This document shows, in pieces, positions 1 through 10,374 of a stretch of DNA of 64,000 bases (positions are counted from its first letter, which is position 1; the number at the start of each line of letters is the position of its first letter). The translations under genes were made by a program, and so were the position numbers. Below the pieces are notes generated by a model. The model did not search any database and was not told where the DNA came from. It saw nothing but the letters and a program-made list of their open reading frames with translations. The stretch is from Terebella lapidaria (taxonomy: Eukaryota > Annelida > Polychaeta > Terebellida > Terebellidae), in NCBI GenBank assembly GCA_949152475.1, contig OX424555.1, positions 100,039,515 to 100,103,514 on the forward strand, read 5' to 3'.

Positions 1-824
1 AATAAAAATAGTTAAGTCTATTATTGACCACAATAAAAATAGTTAAGATGAGAACTATTTATTATTAAGCTCAACAAGGTGAAAGTATGTCCTGTACAGA
101 TTTCATGGGTGTACTGAATAAGTTAACATTATTTTTACTAGTTTAGTCTATTATTGACCACAATAAAAATAGTTAAGACAAGAAATATTTATTATTGGGC
201 TAAAATAAAGATTCTGTCCAGTAGACATTTTATGTCTGTAACCAAATAAGTTAACTTTTTTTTTGCTAGTTAAGTCTATTATTGACCTCAATAAAAATAG
301 TTAAGATGAGAAACAATTATTATTGAGCTCAACAAGGTTAATTTTTTGTCCGGTAGAAATTTCTGGGTGTAACCGAATAAGTTAACGTTATTTTTACATG
401 TTAAGTCTATTATTGACCACAATGAAAATAGTTAAGACAAGAAATATTTATTATTGGGCTCAACAAGGTGAAGGCTTTGTCCAGTAGAGATTTTGTGGCT
501 GTGACCAAATAAGTTAACATTATTTTTTTGCTAGTTAAGTCTATTATTGATCACAATAGCTTTTTATGAAAACATTGATGAACTTTTACTTTGACTTTCG
601 ACTTGAGACCATATTTGGCACAAATTATGAGTTAAAATATAACTTATGGTGAAAAATTTGATCTGGCTCCAATTTCGTCATCTTGAAATGCAGTTTTGGT
701 CAACTTTTACTTTGAATTTCAACTTGAAAGCATGTTTGGCACATATTATAAGTCGAAATATAACTTATGGTGAAAAGTTCGATCTGGCTCCATTTTCGTC
801 ATCTTGAAATGCAGTTTTGGTCAA
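1..824 (+). mobile_element. Family B Helentron-like element B0, left part (5' end outside window)
   Basis: Bases 1-550 are tandem ~130-bp units carrying the words AAGTCTATTATTGACC and AATAAGTTAAC. Bases 550-824 are ~123-bp units carrying CTTGAAATGCAGTTTTGG. The same two repeat blocks, in the same order, form the body of the complete family B copies at 17099-21818 and 35459-37773. The 123-bp array stops inside a unit at about 824, where an A element begins, and resumes at about 8708, so this is one element split by an insertion. No coding capacity is seen; it is a non-autonomous element. Confidence 0.75.
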
Positions 825-829
825 TTTTA

Positions 830-911
830 GGTTACCGGACCTTTGGTCCGATAACCTATTGGCATGGCGTTGCGTCCGTCGTCCGTCCGTCCGTCCGTCC
901 GTCTGGCCGTC
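830..911 (+). mobile_element. Family A element A1, left end (split by element E)
   Basis: The left terminus starts GGTTACCGGACC, followed by a palindromic hairpin with GGTCCGATAACC, then a (GTCC)n microsatellite. The same terminus opens the copies at 3255 and 22567 and closes, reversed, those at 39521 and about 59489. The element continues at 7688 after a 6.8-kb insertion located in the microsatellite. Confidence 0.7.
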
Positions 912-1224
912 CTCCCGCCAGGGGATTGTGAGGTACTTTGTCAGTAGAAAAAATCCTTCCGAGGTACCAATTCCTTATGAAGTATCCTCACAAGGAAATT
1001 GTACCCACAGTGCCCCTATGAGGTACTGAGCCCGTTTGACACAGCGCCTGATTGAACCTTGTGAGGTACCGTCCATTCACATGTCCGTTTCAATGGACAT
1101 CGTCTCTTTTGTCCGAAATCAGGTGGAGCCACTGTTTGTGACTGTCCTTGGTGTAGGCACAGTCTTGAGAGGTCTTGAGGTGACATTCCCGCCAATTAAA
1201 TCACACCCCCCCCCCTCTCCCGCG

Positions 1225-1278
1225 TGACGTCATTTTGCGGGAATCATAGCAGCCTCGTTGGAGTGTTGCGCATGCGCA
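1225..1278 (+). promoter_or_regulatory. Promoter-like CpG patch with CRE and NRF-1 type sites
   Basis: TGACGTCA at 1225-1232 is a perfect CRE/ATF palindrome. TGCGCATGCGCA at 1267-1278 is a perfect NRF-1 type palindrome. Both lie just upstream of an ATG (1310) that is followed by a good 5' splice site at 1337 (GTAAGT). This is the usual layout of a TATA-less animal promoter. Here it probably drives the gene inside element E. Confidence 0.5.
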
Positions 1279-1309
1279 GTCACACACAACAGCAAAGCAC
1301 CTGGGAGAC

Positions 1310-1336
1310 ATGCCCAGAGATGGCGAACATTCTTGG
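1310..1336 (+). CDS. Candidate first coding exon of the element E gene
   Basis: An ATG at 1310 gives nine codons up to a GTAAGT donor at 1337; a second ATG lies at 1320. It follows the CRE and NRF-1 sites directly. Its reading phase (0, or 2 from the second ATG) does not match the frame that gives the conserved domain in the last exon, which needs phase 1. Either an intermediate exon has been missed or this exon is only partly coding. I regard it as a weak call. Confidence 0.3.
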
Positions 1337-1619
1337 GTAAGTTGTCAAAAGTTTTTAGTATTTATGGCGTATATCTAGCTATCCGGAAGTTATATTACCA
1401 GGTACTATATATTTATTGTTCCCAGTAATCAATATCGATGAAATATACCTGACGATAGACATGACACACCCTGGCAGAGAGCCAATTCGAATGAGGAAAA
1501 TTTTGCCACGCCCGCACTGTCAATGTGACAAAAATTCAGCTAGGCGACAGGTTTTTTTTCATATTCTCCTTGACAAATCCACCGGCAAGTGCAAAAATCT
1601 CCGCCAAAAATAAAATCTA

Positions 1620-2406
1620 TGGGATTAATAATATATTCCCAAGACAAAGACATCTTTCGGGAATACCTGTCAAGGACTGCAGGTCCGAAAGACGAAGTTC
1701 CATCATGCATGGTCTTGTGTTCCTCGATGCGAACGAAATCTACGCCGTTTGACGGCTCAAAACTTGGTGAAAACTAACAGAAATTACAGCTAAACCTACC
1801 AAAATGGCAAGCATAATCATTTCAAAGTTGTTATCTGTGTTAAAATCGTTGATCCAATGTGTTCTACAAACATTTTCAATCGTTTGAACTAAACCGAGAA
1901 AGTTTGTCGCTTCGTTTCAATGGCGGTTTCACCATTGCCTCGACAAACTCCGTCACATAGAACTGCGATGTAGCATCAAATCGAAACGGAAAACGTGGTG
2001 TGTGATGCTAAACAACATGCACGCAACACTAAGCCAGTTTCGATTTGATTCAACATCGTATAAAACCTCCATTGATTCGAAGCGAGAAAGTTGCCAGATT
2101 TTGCATCTTTGGTTCAAACGATTCAAGATGTTTGTAAAACATAATAAGTCAGCGATTTTAGTGCAGATAACAACTTATAAATGATTATCATAGCCACTTT
2201 GGCAGGTTTAGCTGTAATTCTCCTCAGTTCTCACCATGTTTTGAGTTCTCAAATGGCGAATAGATTTCATTCGCATCCAGGTACAAATTTTATCATGCAT
2301 GGCACTTCGTGTTTCGGACCTGCGGTACTCAGCAGGTAACCCCGATAGACGTGCTTTGTCTATTATTTCTCCTGACAATTATCCAGGTGATGAAGGTTCA
2401 GTTACA
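1620..2406. repeat. Fold-back inverted repeat, arms ~370 bp, inside element E
   Basis: The stretch from about 1620 to 2000 reappears reversed from about 2030 to 2406. Matching blocks include GCAGGTCCGAAA (left) with TTTCGGACCTGC (right), ATTACAGCTAAACCT with AGGTTTAGCTGTAAT, and ATCAAATCGAAAC with GTTTCGATTTGAT. The arms are diverged by eye, and the centre is near 2013. It lies in the presumed intron of the E gene and looks like a nested fold-back transposon. No target duplication was identified. Confidence 0.6.
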
Positions 2407-2742
2407 TGGTGTTTTATCCTTAGACACGACAGGGACAGCATAGTGATTGTGTACTCGTCTGATATCACAAGGCACATGTAATAGTTTGATATGAACTTGA
2501 TTAGTGAATTTTGTAGGACAAGAAAAACGGAAAGTTTCTGATGAGGTCACAACAGAGAACAAGAGAGCAAAATCACCACCGTCAAAATACCTCAAATTGA
2601 CAGGTATTTTCAAATTTGGGTGTTTTGAAGTGTTGCCATGTGAAGGATCTCATCTAGTGCTTTTCATGTAATGGGTTTGAATAATATATTCTACCAAAAT
2701 CCCTAACTTGTGTGTGTCTGATTCTATGCATTTTTTTTGCAG

Positions 2743-3203
2743 GAGGAAAGCATGGAATACCCAAACGTGACGATGACGTTGACCCGGACTGGGTTCCAGA
2801 TACTGGTGTCCAGGCTAGACCACATCTGCCGAAACCATCAGGTATTTCAATACAACAGTGTCGAATTGTGCCAAAATGAGGCTCAAATGTTATAGTATTG
2901 ATACTGTCTAGGCAGTTTTCACCACATGGGTTATATTGTTCTAGTTTTCATTCCTATAGTTTGAAAATGGTTTCATATGTTGTAGGAAGTAGAACGTCAA
3001 CTAAACGGCTTCATGTGAATTGGAGTGAAGAAGAAGTTCGTGAAGTCAAGACATTCTTTGGGGACCATTTGAGGCAAAAGACAGTACCTGGGAAGAAAGA
3101 TTGTCTCTCCGCCATGCGGCAAAGTCAAATCAGTGGCGGTCTACTCCATATGAGACCCTATGCCAATATTGTCAAAAAAATATCCAATATGAATAAGAAA
3201 TAA
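2743..3203 (+). CDS. Two terminal exons of a small uncharacterised gene inside element E (5' part unresolved)
   Basis: The exons are 2743-2841 (acceptor TTTTTTTTGCAG, donor GTATTT) and 2986-3203 (acceptor TGTTGTAG, stop TAA at 3201). Joined in phase they give about 105 residues. An acidic linker containing DDDVDPDW is followed by a small domain with the pattern W-S-E-E-E-V-x3-K-x-F-F ... P-G-K-K-D-C-L ... R-P-Y-A-N-I-V-K. From memory this resembles a C-terminal W..EEE..V..F..PGK..C domain found in many uncharacterised multicopy invertebrate and fish proteins; I could not check that. The other open phase ends after ten codons of the last exon. Because the gene lies between the TIRs of element E, it may be the element's own gene or a captured fragment. 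It may be a 5'-truncated pseudogene. Confidence 0.45.
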
Positions 3204-3204
3204 A
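3199..3204 (+). terminator. Poly(A) signal AATAAA overlapping the stop codon of the element E gene
   Basis: AATAAA at 3199-3204 contains the TAA stop (3201-3203), so the 3' UTR would be only a few tens of bases. This supports 2986-3203 being a true terminal exon. Confidence 0.5.
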
Positions 3205-3254
3205 CGTGGCCATTCATGCCGTTTGAATCACATTTTTGGGTTGTCTTTGTTTTT

Positions 3255-3795
3255 GGTTACCGGACCTTCAATTCGATAACCTATTGCCATGGCATTGCGT
3301 CTGTCGTCGTCGTATGTCTACATTTCTATCTTAAAAGTTTTCAATCGTATCTTTCTGAAGTTTTGCACAAAAATGCATAAAACTATTTCGGGAGGGAGGT
3401 AATTTTTTTTTTTTTTTCAGCAAATTTTTCTCAGAATGGCAGCCAATTTTGGACATTGACAGTCGTTTCCTCAAAATCTGTTCAGTAACTCTTTTCCTTA
3501 TTGATACATACCACTTCTCATATGTACCTGTGTATAAGTTTCGTTGCCCTTGAATCACTCCAAGTGGGTTTGGGTCCAAACTCGCCCAAATGGGACTTTC
3601 CCATGTTAAATTCTCCTGAGCTTTATATTGGGATTAGAGATTAGGAATCAATTGTGGACATGTAGGAAATGATACATGATGAATATTTCCATGACCTTGG
3701 ATTTGACCAGGGACCTTATGTTAAAAATAAACAGGATAAAGTGGCTAAAATATAAAACATGTCCGGTGACCGGTCTTAGCCTTTAGGCCAATTTT
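3255..3795 (+). mobile_element. Family A element A2 (short, nested in element E)
   Basis: It begins with GGTTACCGGACC and ends at about 3770-3795 with GTCCGGTGACCGGTCTTAGC and a TTAGCC..GGCC hairpin followed by a T-run. Its body matches other family A copies, with the words GAAGTTTTGCACAAAAATGC and GACCTTG. It has no coding potential. It lies just downstream of the poly(A) signal of the element E gene. Confidence 0.7.
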
Positions 3796-4017
3796 GTTAT
3801 CATATATGCCTTAAGTATAATGAATAAAAATCATTTACTGTCACAAGATTCAATAAACACATGCTACTATCCCATTTCAATTTCTGCTGTTGGAATAATA
3901 ACCCCCAAGAACCTGTCAAGTATGGAAATCTTGAATTTTGTATACAGCTATAAAAAAACATTCACATATCACTGATTTTTAAAAATCAATAATCTCCGTA
4001 TGACCCTGCAATGATGG

Positions 4018-7000
4018 CACCCAACTGTAGGTCTGGTGTACTCCCTGTGAGGTAGTGTCCAACTGTAGATTTGGTGTAGTCCCTGTGAGGTAGTGTCCAA
4101 CTGTAGGTCTGGTGTAGTCCCTGTGAGGTAGTGTCCAACTGTATGTCTGGTGTAGTCCCTCTGAGGTAGTGTCCAACTATAGATCTAGTGTAGGCCCTGT
4201 GAGGTAGTGTCCAACTGCAGGTCTGGTGTAGTCCCTGTGAGGTAGTGTTCAACTGTAGGTCTGGTGTAGGCCCTTTGAGGTATTGTCCAACTGTAGGACT
4301 GGTGTAGTCCCTGTGAGGTAGTGTCCAACTGCAGGTCTGGTGTAGTCCCTGTGAGGTAGTGTCCAACTGCAGGTCTGGTGTATGCCCTGTGAGGTAGTGT
4401 CCAAATGTAGGTCTGGTGTAGTCCCTGTGAGGTAGTGTCCAACTGTAGGTCTGGTGTAGGCCCTGTGAGGTATTGTCCAACTGTAGGACTAGTGTAGTCC
4501 CTGTGAGGTAGTGTCCAACTGTAGGTCTGGTGTAGTCCCTGGGAGGTAGTGTCCCATTGTAGGTCTGGTTTAGGCCTGTGAGGTAGTGTCCAAATGCAGG
4601 TCTGGTGTAGTCCCTGTGAGGTAGTGTCCAACTGTAGATCTGGTGTATGCCCTGTGAGGTAGTGTCCAACTGTAGGTCAGGTGTAGTTCCTGTGAGGTAG
4701 TGTCCAACTGTAGGTCTGGTGTAGTCCCTGTGAGGTAGTGTCCAAATGTAGGTCAGGTGTAGTCCCTGTGAGGTAGTGTCCAACTGCAGGTCTGGTGTAT
4801 GCCCTGTGAGGTAGTGTCAAAATGTAGGTCTGGTGTAGTCCCTGTGAGGTAGTGTCCAACTGTAGATTTGGTGTAGTCCCTGTGAGGTAGTGTCCAACTG
4901 TAGGTCTGGTGTAGTCCCTGTGAGGTAGTGTCCAACTGTATGTCTGGTGTAGTCCCTCTGAGGTAGTGTCCAACTATAGATCTAGTGTAGGCCCTGTGAG
5001 GTAGTGTCCAACTGCAGGTCTGGTGTAGTCCCTGTGAGGTAGTGTCCAACTGTAGGTCTGGTGTAGGCCCTTTGAGGTATTGTCCAACTGTAGGACTGGT
5101 GTAGTCCCTGTGAGGTAGTGTCCAACTGCAGGTCTGGTGTAGTCCCTGTGAGGTAGTGTCCAACTGCAGGTCTGGTGTATGCCCTGTGAGGTAGTGTCCA
5201 AATGTAGGTCTGGTGTAGTCCCTGTGAGGTAGTGTCCAACTGTAGGTCTGGTGTAGTCCCTGTGAGGTAGTGTCCAAATGTAGGTCTGGTGTAGTCCCTG
5301 TGAGGTAGTGTCCAACTGCAGGTCTGGTGTATGCCCTGTGAGGTAGTGTCCAAATGTAGGTCTGGTGTATGCCCTGTGAGGTAGTGTCCAACTGTAGGTC
5401 TGGTGTAGTCCCTGTGAGGTAGTGTCCAACTGTAGGTCTGGTGTAGTCCCTGTGAGGTAGTGTCCAACTGTAGGTCTGGTGTAGTCCCTGTGAGGTAGTG
5501 TCCAACTGTAGGTCTGGTGTAGTCCCTGTGAGGTAGTGTCCAACTGTAGGTCAGGTGTATGCCCTTTGAGGTAGTGTCCAACTGTAGGTCTGGTGTATGC
5601 CCTGTGAGGTAGTGTCCAACTGCAGGTCTGGTTTAGGCCTGTGAGGTAGTGTCCAACTGTAGGTCTGGTGTATGCCCTGTGAGGTAGTGTCCAACTGCAG
5701 GTCTGGTGTAGTCCCTGTGAGGTAGTGTCCAACTGTAGGTCTGGTGTAGTCCCTGTGAGGTAGTGTCCAACTGCAGGTCTGGTGTATGCCCTGTGAGGTA
5801 GTGTCCAACTGTAGGTCTGGTGTATGCCCTGTGAGGTAGTGTCCAACTGCAGGTCTGGTTTAGGCCTGTGAGGTAGTGTCCAACTGCAGGTCTGGTGTAT
5901 GCCCTGTGAGGTAGTGTTCAACTGTAGGTCTGGTGCATGCCCTGTGAGGTAGTGTCCAACTGCAGGCCTGGTGTATGCCCTGTGAGGTAGTGTCCAACTG
6001 TAGGTCTGGTGTAGTCCCTGTGAGGTAGTGTCCAACTGTAGGTCTGGTGTAGTCCCTGTGAGGTAGTGTCCAACTGTAGGTCTGGTGTAGTCCCTGTGAG
6101 GTAGTGTCCAACTGTAGGTCTGGTATAGTCCCTGTGAGGTAGTGTCCAACTGTAGGTCTGGTGTAGTCCCTGTGAGGTAGTGTCCAACTGTAGGTCTGGT
6201 GTAGTCCCTGTGAGGTAGTGTCCAACTGTAGGTCTGGTGTAGTCCCTGTGAGGTAGTGTCCAACTGTAGGTCTGGTGTAGTCCCTGTGAGGTAGTGTCCA
6301 ACTGTAGGTCTGGTGTAGTCCCTGTGAGATAGTGTCCAACTGTAGATCTGGTGTATGCCCTGTGAGGTAGTGTCCAACTGCAGGTCTGGTGTATGCCCTG
6401 TGAGGTAGTGTCCAACTGCAGGTCTGGTGTAGGCCCTGTGAGGTAGTGTCCAACTGTAGATCTGGTGTATGCCCTGTGAGGTAGTGTCCAACTGCAGGTC
6501 TGGTGTAGTCCCTGTGAGGTGGTGTCCAACTGTAGGTCTGGTGTATGCCCTGTGAGGTAGTGTCCAACTGTAGGTCTGATGTAGGCCCTGTGAGGTAGTG
6601 TCCAACTGTGGGTCTGGTGCAGTCCCTGTGAGGTAGTGTCCAACTGTAGGTCTGATGTAGGCCCTGTGAGGTATTGTCTAACTGTAGGTCTGGTGTAGTC
6701 CCTGTGAGGTAGTGTCCAACTGTAGGTCTGGTGTAGTCCCTGTGAGGTAGTGTCCAACTGCAGGTCTGGTGTAGTCCCTGTGAGGTAGTGTCCAACTGTA
6801 GGTCTGGTGTAGTCCCTGTGAGGTAGTGTCCAACTGTAGGTCTGGTGTAGGCCCTGTGAGGTATTGTCCATCTGTAGGTCTGGTGTAGTCCCTGTGAGGT
6901 AGTGTCCAACTGTAGGTCTGGTGTATGCCCTGTGAGGTAGTGTCCAACTGCAGGTCTGGTGTAGTCTCTGTGAGGTAGTGTCCAACTGTAGGTCTGGTGT

Positions 7001-7480
7001 AGTCCCTGTGAGGTAGTGTCCAACTGTAGGTCTGGTGTATGCCCTGTGAGGTAGTGTCCAACTGTAGGTCAGGTGTAGTCCCTGTGAGGTAGTGTCCAAC
7101 TGTAGGTCTGGTGTATGCCCTGTGAGGTAGTGTCCAACTGCAGGTCTGGTGTAGTCCCTGTGAGGTAGTGTTCAACTGTATGTCTGATGTAGGCCCTGTG
7201 AGGTAGTGTCCAACTGTAGGTCTGGTGTAGTCCCTGTGAGGTAGTGTCCAACTGTAGGTCAGGTGTAGTCTTTGTGAGGTAGTGTCCAACTGTAGGTCTG
7301 GTGTATGCCCTGTGAGGTAGTGTCCAACTGTAGGTCTGGTGTAGTCCCTGTGAGGTAGTTTCCAACTGTAGGTCTGGTGTAGTCCCTGTGAGGTAGTGTC
7401 CAACTGCAGGTCTGTTGTAGTCCCTGTGAGGTAGTTTTCATCTGTAGCTCTGAAGTAGGCTGTGTGAGGTAGTGTCCAAC
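4018..7480. repeat. 38-bp minisatellite, about 90 copies
   Basis: The unit contains TGTCCAACTGTAGGTCTGGT followed by GTAGTCCCTGTGAGGTAG. Variants differ mainly by GTAGTCC versus GTATGCC, GTAGG versus GCAGG, and a contracted TTTAGGCC form. A block near 4072-4320 recurs about 797 bp later (about 21 units), showing higher-order duplication. The minus strand of the unit has no stop in any frame, and 38 is not a multiple of 3. Long minus-strand open frames (up to 543 codons) therefore run through the array without indicating genes. The TGAGGTAG core matches the subterminal motif of element E. Confidence 0.9.
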
Positions 7481-7687
7481 TATAAGTACTTTTAAGACCC
7501 TGTGAGATAGTTGTCCGACTGTAGGTCTGATGTAGCCCTGTGAGGTACTCCTAATTTCCCTTGTGAGGTAGAATATGGCTGTCCTTGTCAAGTATTTTCA
7601 TTGTCCTTATCAGGTGTCTTCACAAGGACGAACATGACGCCAAAAAGTACGTCATAAGGACAATACCTCATAATCCCTTGGCGGGAG
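7481..7687. repeat. Right subterminal region and TIR of element E
   Basis: Degenerate copies of the minisatellite core and of the CCTTGTGAGGTA motif lead into the right TIR (7662-7687). The TIR is the reverse complement of 912-937 with three mismatches. Confidence 0.6.
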
Positions 7688-8707
7688 TATAGCCGTCCGT
7701 CCGTCCGTCCGTCCGGCGTTAACATTTTTATCTTTAAAGTTAACGATCGAATCTTTCTGAAATTTTGCACAAAAATGCCTAAAAATATTTTGAGAAGGAG
7801 GTATTTTTTTGTTTTTTGATTTTCGCATTTTTTTCAAAATGGCGGCCGTTTTTGTCGAAAAACGCTCAATTTTGGACTTTGACGGCCATTTTCTCAAAAA
7901 CTGTCTGATCAGTTTTGAGTTTTTGGTTTCAAAAGATTCCCCTCATATACCTCTGTGATATGTATAAGTTTGGTTGCCCTAAATCTGCCGGTTTTCGTGT
8001 GGCGGCCATTTTGAATTTTTGGCGGGTCGGCGAAAAAAAATTTTTTCGCCCCAGATCGCATTACTATCCATTTTGGGCCATTTCTAGAGCAAAAAAAAAT
8101 TTTCTCCCTTTGAAAAGAATTTTGGACTTAGAAAATTTTCGGCACTTTTTCCCTTCATAATGGGAGCTGTCCGGACTGTACTCATAGAACGCTTGAAGAT
8201 AGAGCTTAGAAATTGGCACTTTCAAATGGGAAGTCATATATGGCGACTTGTGTGGTGACCTTGAATTTGACCTTGGATGACCTTGAAAGGTCAAAACAGC
8301 CATTTTGGGGTCAAAAAATGCCCAGATTTGCCTTTGTAGATGAAATGCTTGCAGATAGAGCTCCTGTTTGCATTATGAACATATAGGAAGACATATATGG
8401 CACAACTAATGATGACCTTGAACTTGACGTCAGATGACCTTGAGTGCCAAATGTCTGACATGGAATGTGTAAATTGACCTGAGCGGCCTAAACGATTCCA
8501 CCCAACATATAGAATATCAAATGCCGCACACATACATGTAATGGTTACATCGAAGTTCATACGGATGACCTTGATTGGTAAATCCCAAGGTCATATGTTT
8601 ACACTGCGAACCTTGATTGGTAAATCTCAAGGTCTGTTACCTGCCAATGCTGCCATGGCCAAACCAAAATTGTCCGGTAACCTATCTTAGCCTTTGGGCT
8701 AATTTTT
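7688..8707 (+). mobile_element. Family A element A1, right part
   Basis: It resumes in the (TCCG)n tract and continues with the standard family A body, including AAATGGCGGCCGTTTTTG-like and GACCTTGA words. It ends at 8670-8707 with TGTCCGGTAACC, the hairpin TTAGCCTTTGGGCTAA and a T-run. The end carries the inverse of the left GGTTACCGGAC word, forming short asymmetric terminal inverted repeats. Confidence 0.7.
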
Positions 8708-9660
8708 AGTTTGAATTTCAACTTGAAACCAAGTTTGGCACATATTATGAGTTAAAATATAACTTATGATGAAAAGTTCGATCTGGCTCCAATTTCTTCA
8801 TCTTGAAATGCAGTTTTGGTAAACTTTTAGCTTGAATTTCAACTTGAAACCAAGTTTGGCACATATTATGAGTTAAAATATAACTTATGACGAAAAGTTC
8901 TATCTGGCTCCAATTTTGTCATCTTGAAATGCAGTTTTGGTCAACTTTTACATTGAATTTCAACTTAATACCAAGTTTGGCACATATTATGAGTTGAAAT
9001 ATAGCTCATGGCGAAAAGTTTGAACTGGCTCCAATTCCGTCATCTTGAAATGCAGTTTTGGTTAACTTTTAGTTGGAATTTCAACTTGAAATCAAGTTGG
9101 GCAGGTATTATGAGTTAAAATATAACTCATGACGAAAAGTTTGATCTGACTCCAATTTTGTCATCTTGAAATGCAGTTTTGATTAACTTTTACTTTGAAT
9201 TTCAACTTGAAACCATGTTTGGCACATACATGTATTATGAGTCGAAATATAACTTATGGTGAGAAGTTCAATCTGGCTCCAATTTCGTCATCTTGAAATG
9301 CATTTTTGGTCAAATTTTACTTTGAATTTCAACTTGGAACCAAGTTTGTAAAATATTCTGAGTTGAAATATAAATAGGTGAAAAGATTGATCTATCTGTA
9401 TTTTCGTTATTTTATCAAATTCATATAAAGATTTCAGTGGTGATTTTGAATTCGACCTTCAGTAACCTCGAAAAATCAGTGCAGCAATTTTGGTGGGGAA
9501 AAGAAAACAGTTGTGACTTGAGATTTAACATTTCTCTGGTAATCTTTTTTAGCCCTTGCTCTAGTTTTTCACACTTGACAGTGATATATTTGGGGCAACA
9601 GAGATGATAAGGCTACGGGGGATACACCCAAGCGGTCGTAGGCGACCGGAAGCGTCTAGT
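8708..9660 (+). mobile_element. Family B element B0, right part with 3' end
   Basis: It continues the ~123-bp repeat units interrupted at 824. It ends at 9601-9660 with GGGGGATACACCC, the hairpin CGGTCGTAGGCGACCG and the terminus GCGTCTAG followed by T, as in the other family B copies. A 3' hairpin a few bases before CTAG is typical of rolling-circle (Helitron/Helentron) elements. Confidence 0.75.
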
Positions 9661-9725
9661 TATAAATATGCATTCAGTGTCCCGGTGAAACTGAAAAATG
9701 TAGACAGAGCGGGACAGTACTTTAA

Positions 9726-10147
9726 AGTGATATTGGCAGTAAGTTATGGATTTTTCCATATCTTTCTGATCGAACGAAGAAAACATAATCGTTATATATC
9801 TGCACTTGTATGCCCAAACAGACGCCCCTTTTTAATAGATTTCGGTGCGAGTTTCTGGTGGAGATTTTGAGTTTGTTTACATTACCGCCGGTCTCGGTGC
9901 TTTGTATACCGTGACGCAGTGCGATTCCAGCTTACTCGTGTATGTTCGAGCCAATCGAGCGTGAACTAGGTTAAGTCAGAGGTAACTCTGAGTGGCACAC
10001 AAAACAAAAAAAAGCGGCTGCTAGTACTGTCATATGCTTGATTTATTCATTTGATCAAGCAAAGTTTGTTTTGTAACCTATTTTTCTGAGATCACAGGCA
10101 TATATGTAATTGATTTGGAAAAAAATAGTTTTCCTGCCAACATCACT
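9726..10147. mobile_element. 422-bp MITE with TTAA target duplication
   Basis: Inverted termini AGTGATATTGGCAG (9726) and CTGCCAACATCACT (ending 10147) are flanked on both sides by TTAA (9722-9725 and 10148-10151). There is no coding capacity. A TTAA duplication fits piggyBac-like elements; a shorter TTA/TAA reading would fit Harbinger. Confidence 0.6.
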
Positions 10148-10151
10148 TTAA

Positions 10152-10374
10152 GATTGACCAGGACACTATCATAAGTGTGGCTTACAATGATTGCATCAGT
10201 GAAACTGCATTAGATACATAATTATATGAATCATCGAGGTAGTAGCTAATAAGTGCAAGAGAGAAAACAAAAGTATGCTGACAAAATGTCCTGATCGAAA
10301 GTGCAACCAATTATATTGTTTCATATGCTGAACATTAAGAATGAATGGCACCAATAACGGTGTTTTGTGAGAAA
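10152..10374. other. Unassigned AT-rich stretch
   Basis: I see no gene, repeat boundary or structured element here. Confidence 0.4.

Larger units (their letters stand above)
912..7687 (+). mobile_element. Element E: 6.8-kb TIR element inserted in A1, with an internal spliced gene and minisatellite
   Basis: Bases 912-937 and 7662-7687 are 26-bp terminal inverted repeats (23 of 26 match, reading CTCCCGCCA..GGATT.TGAGGTA). Both sides lie inside the (TCCG)n tract of A1. Behind both TIRs are subterminal copies of a TGAGGTA/ACCTCACA motif. The interior holds a promoter-like CpG patch, exons of a small gene, a fold-back repeat (~1620-2406), a nested A element (3255-3795) and a 3.5-kb array of a 38-bp unit that itself contains the subterminal motif. 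No clear target-site duplication could be read because the target is a microsatellite. The superfamily is not recognised. Confidence 0.6.

Noticed and set aside
3979..7591. Long minus-strand open frames (up to 543 codons) with a 38-residue periodic peptide
   Set aside because: They follow from a stop-free 38-bp tandem unit whose length is not a multiple of 3. All three minus frames cycle through the same peptide, with no start context, splice sites or homologue.
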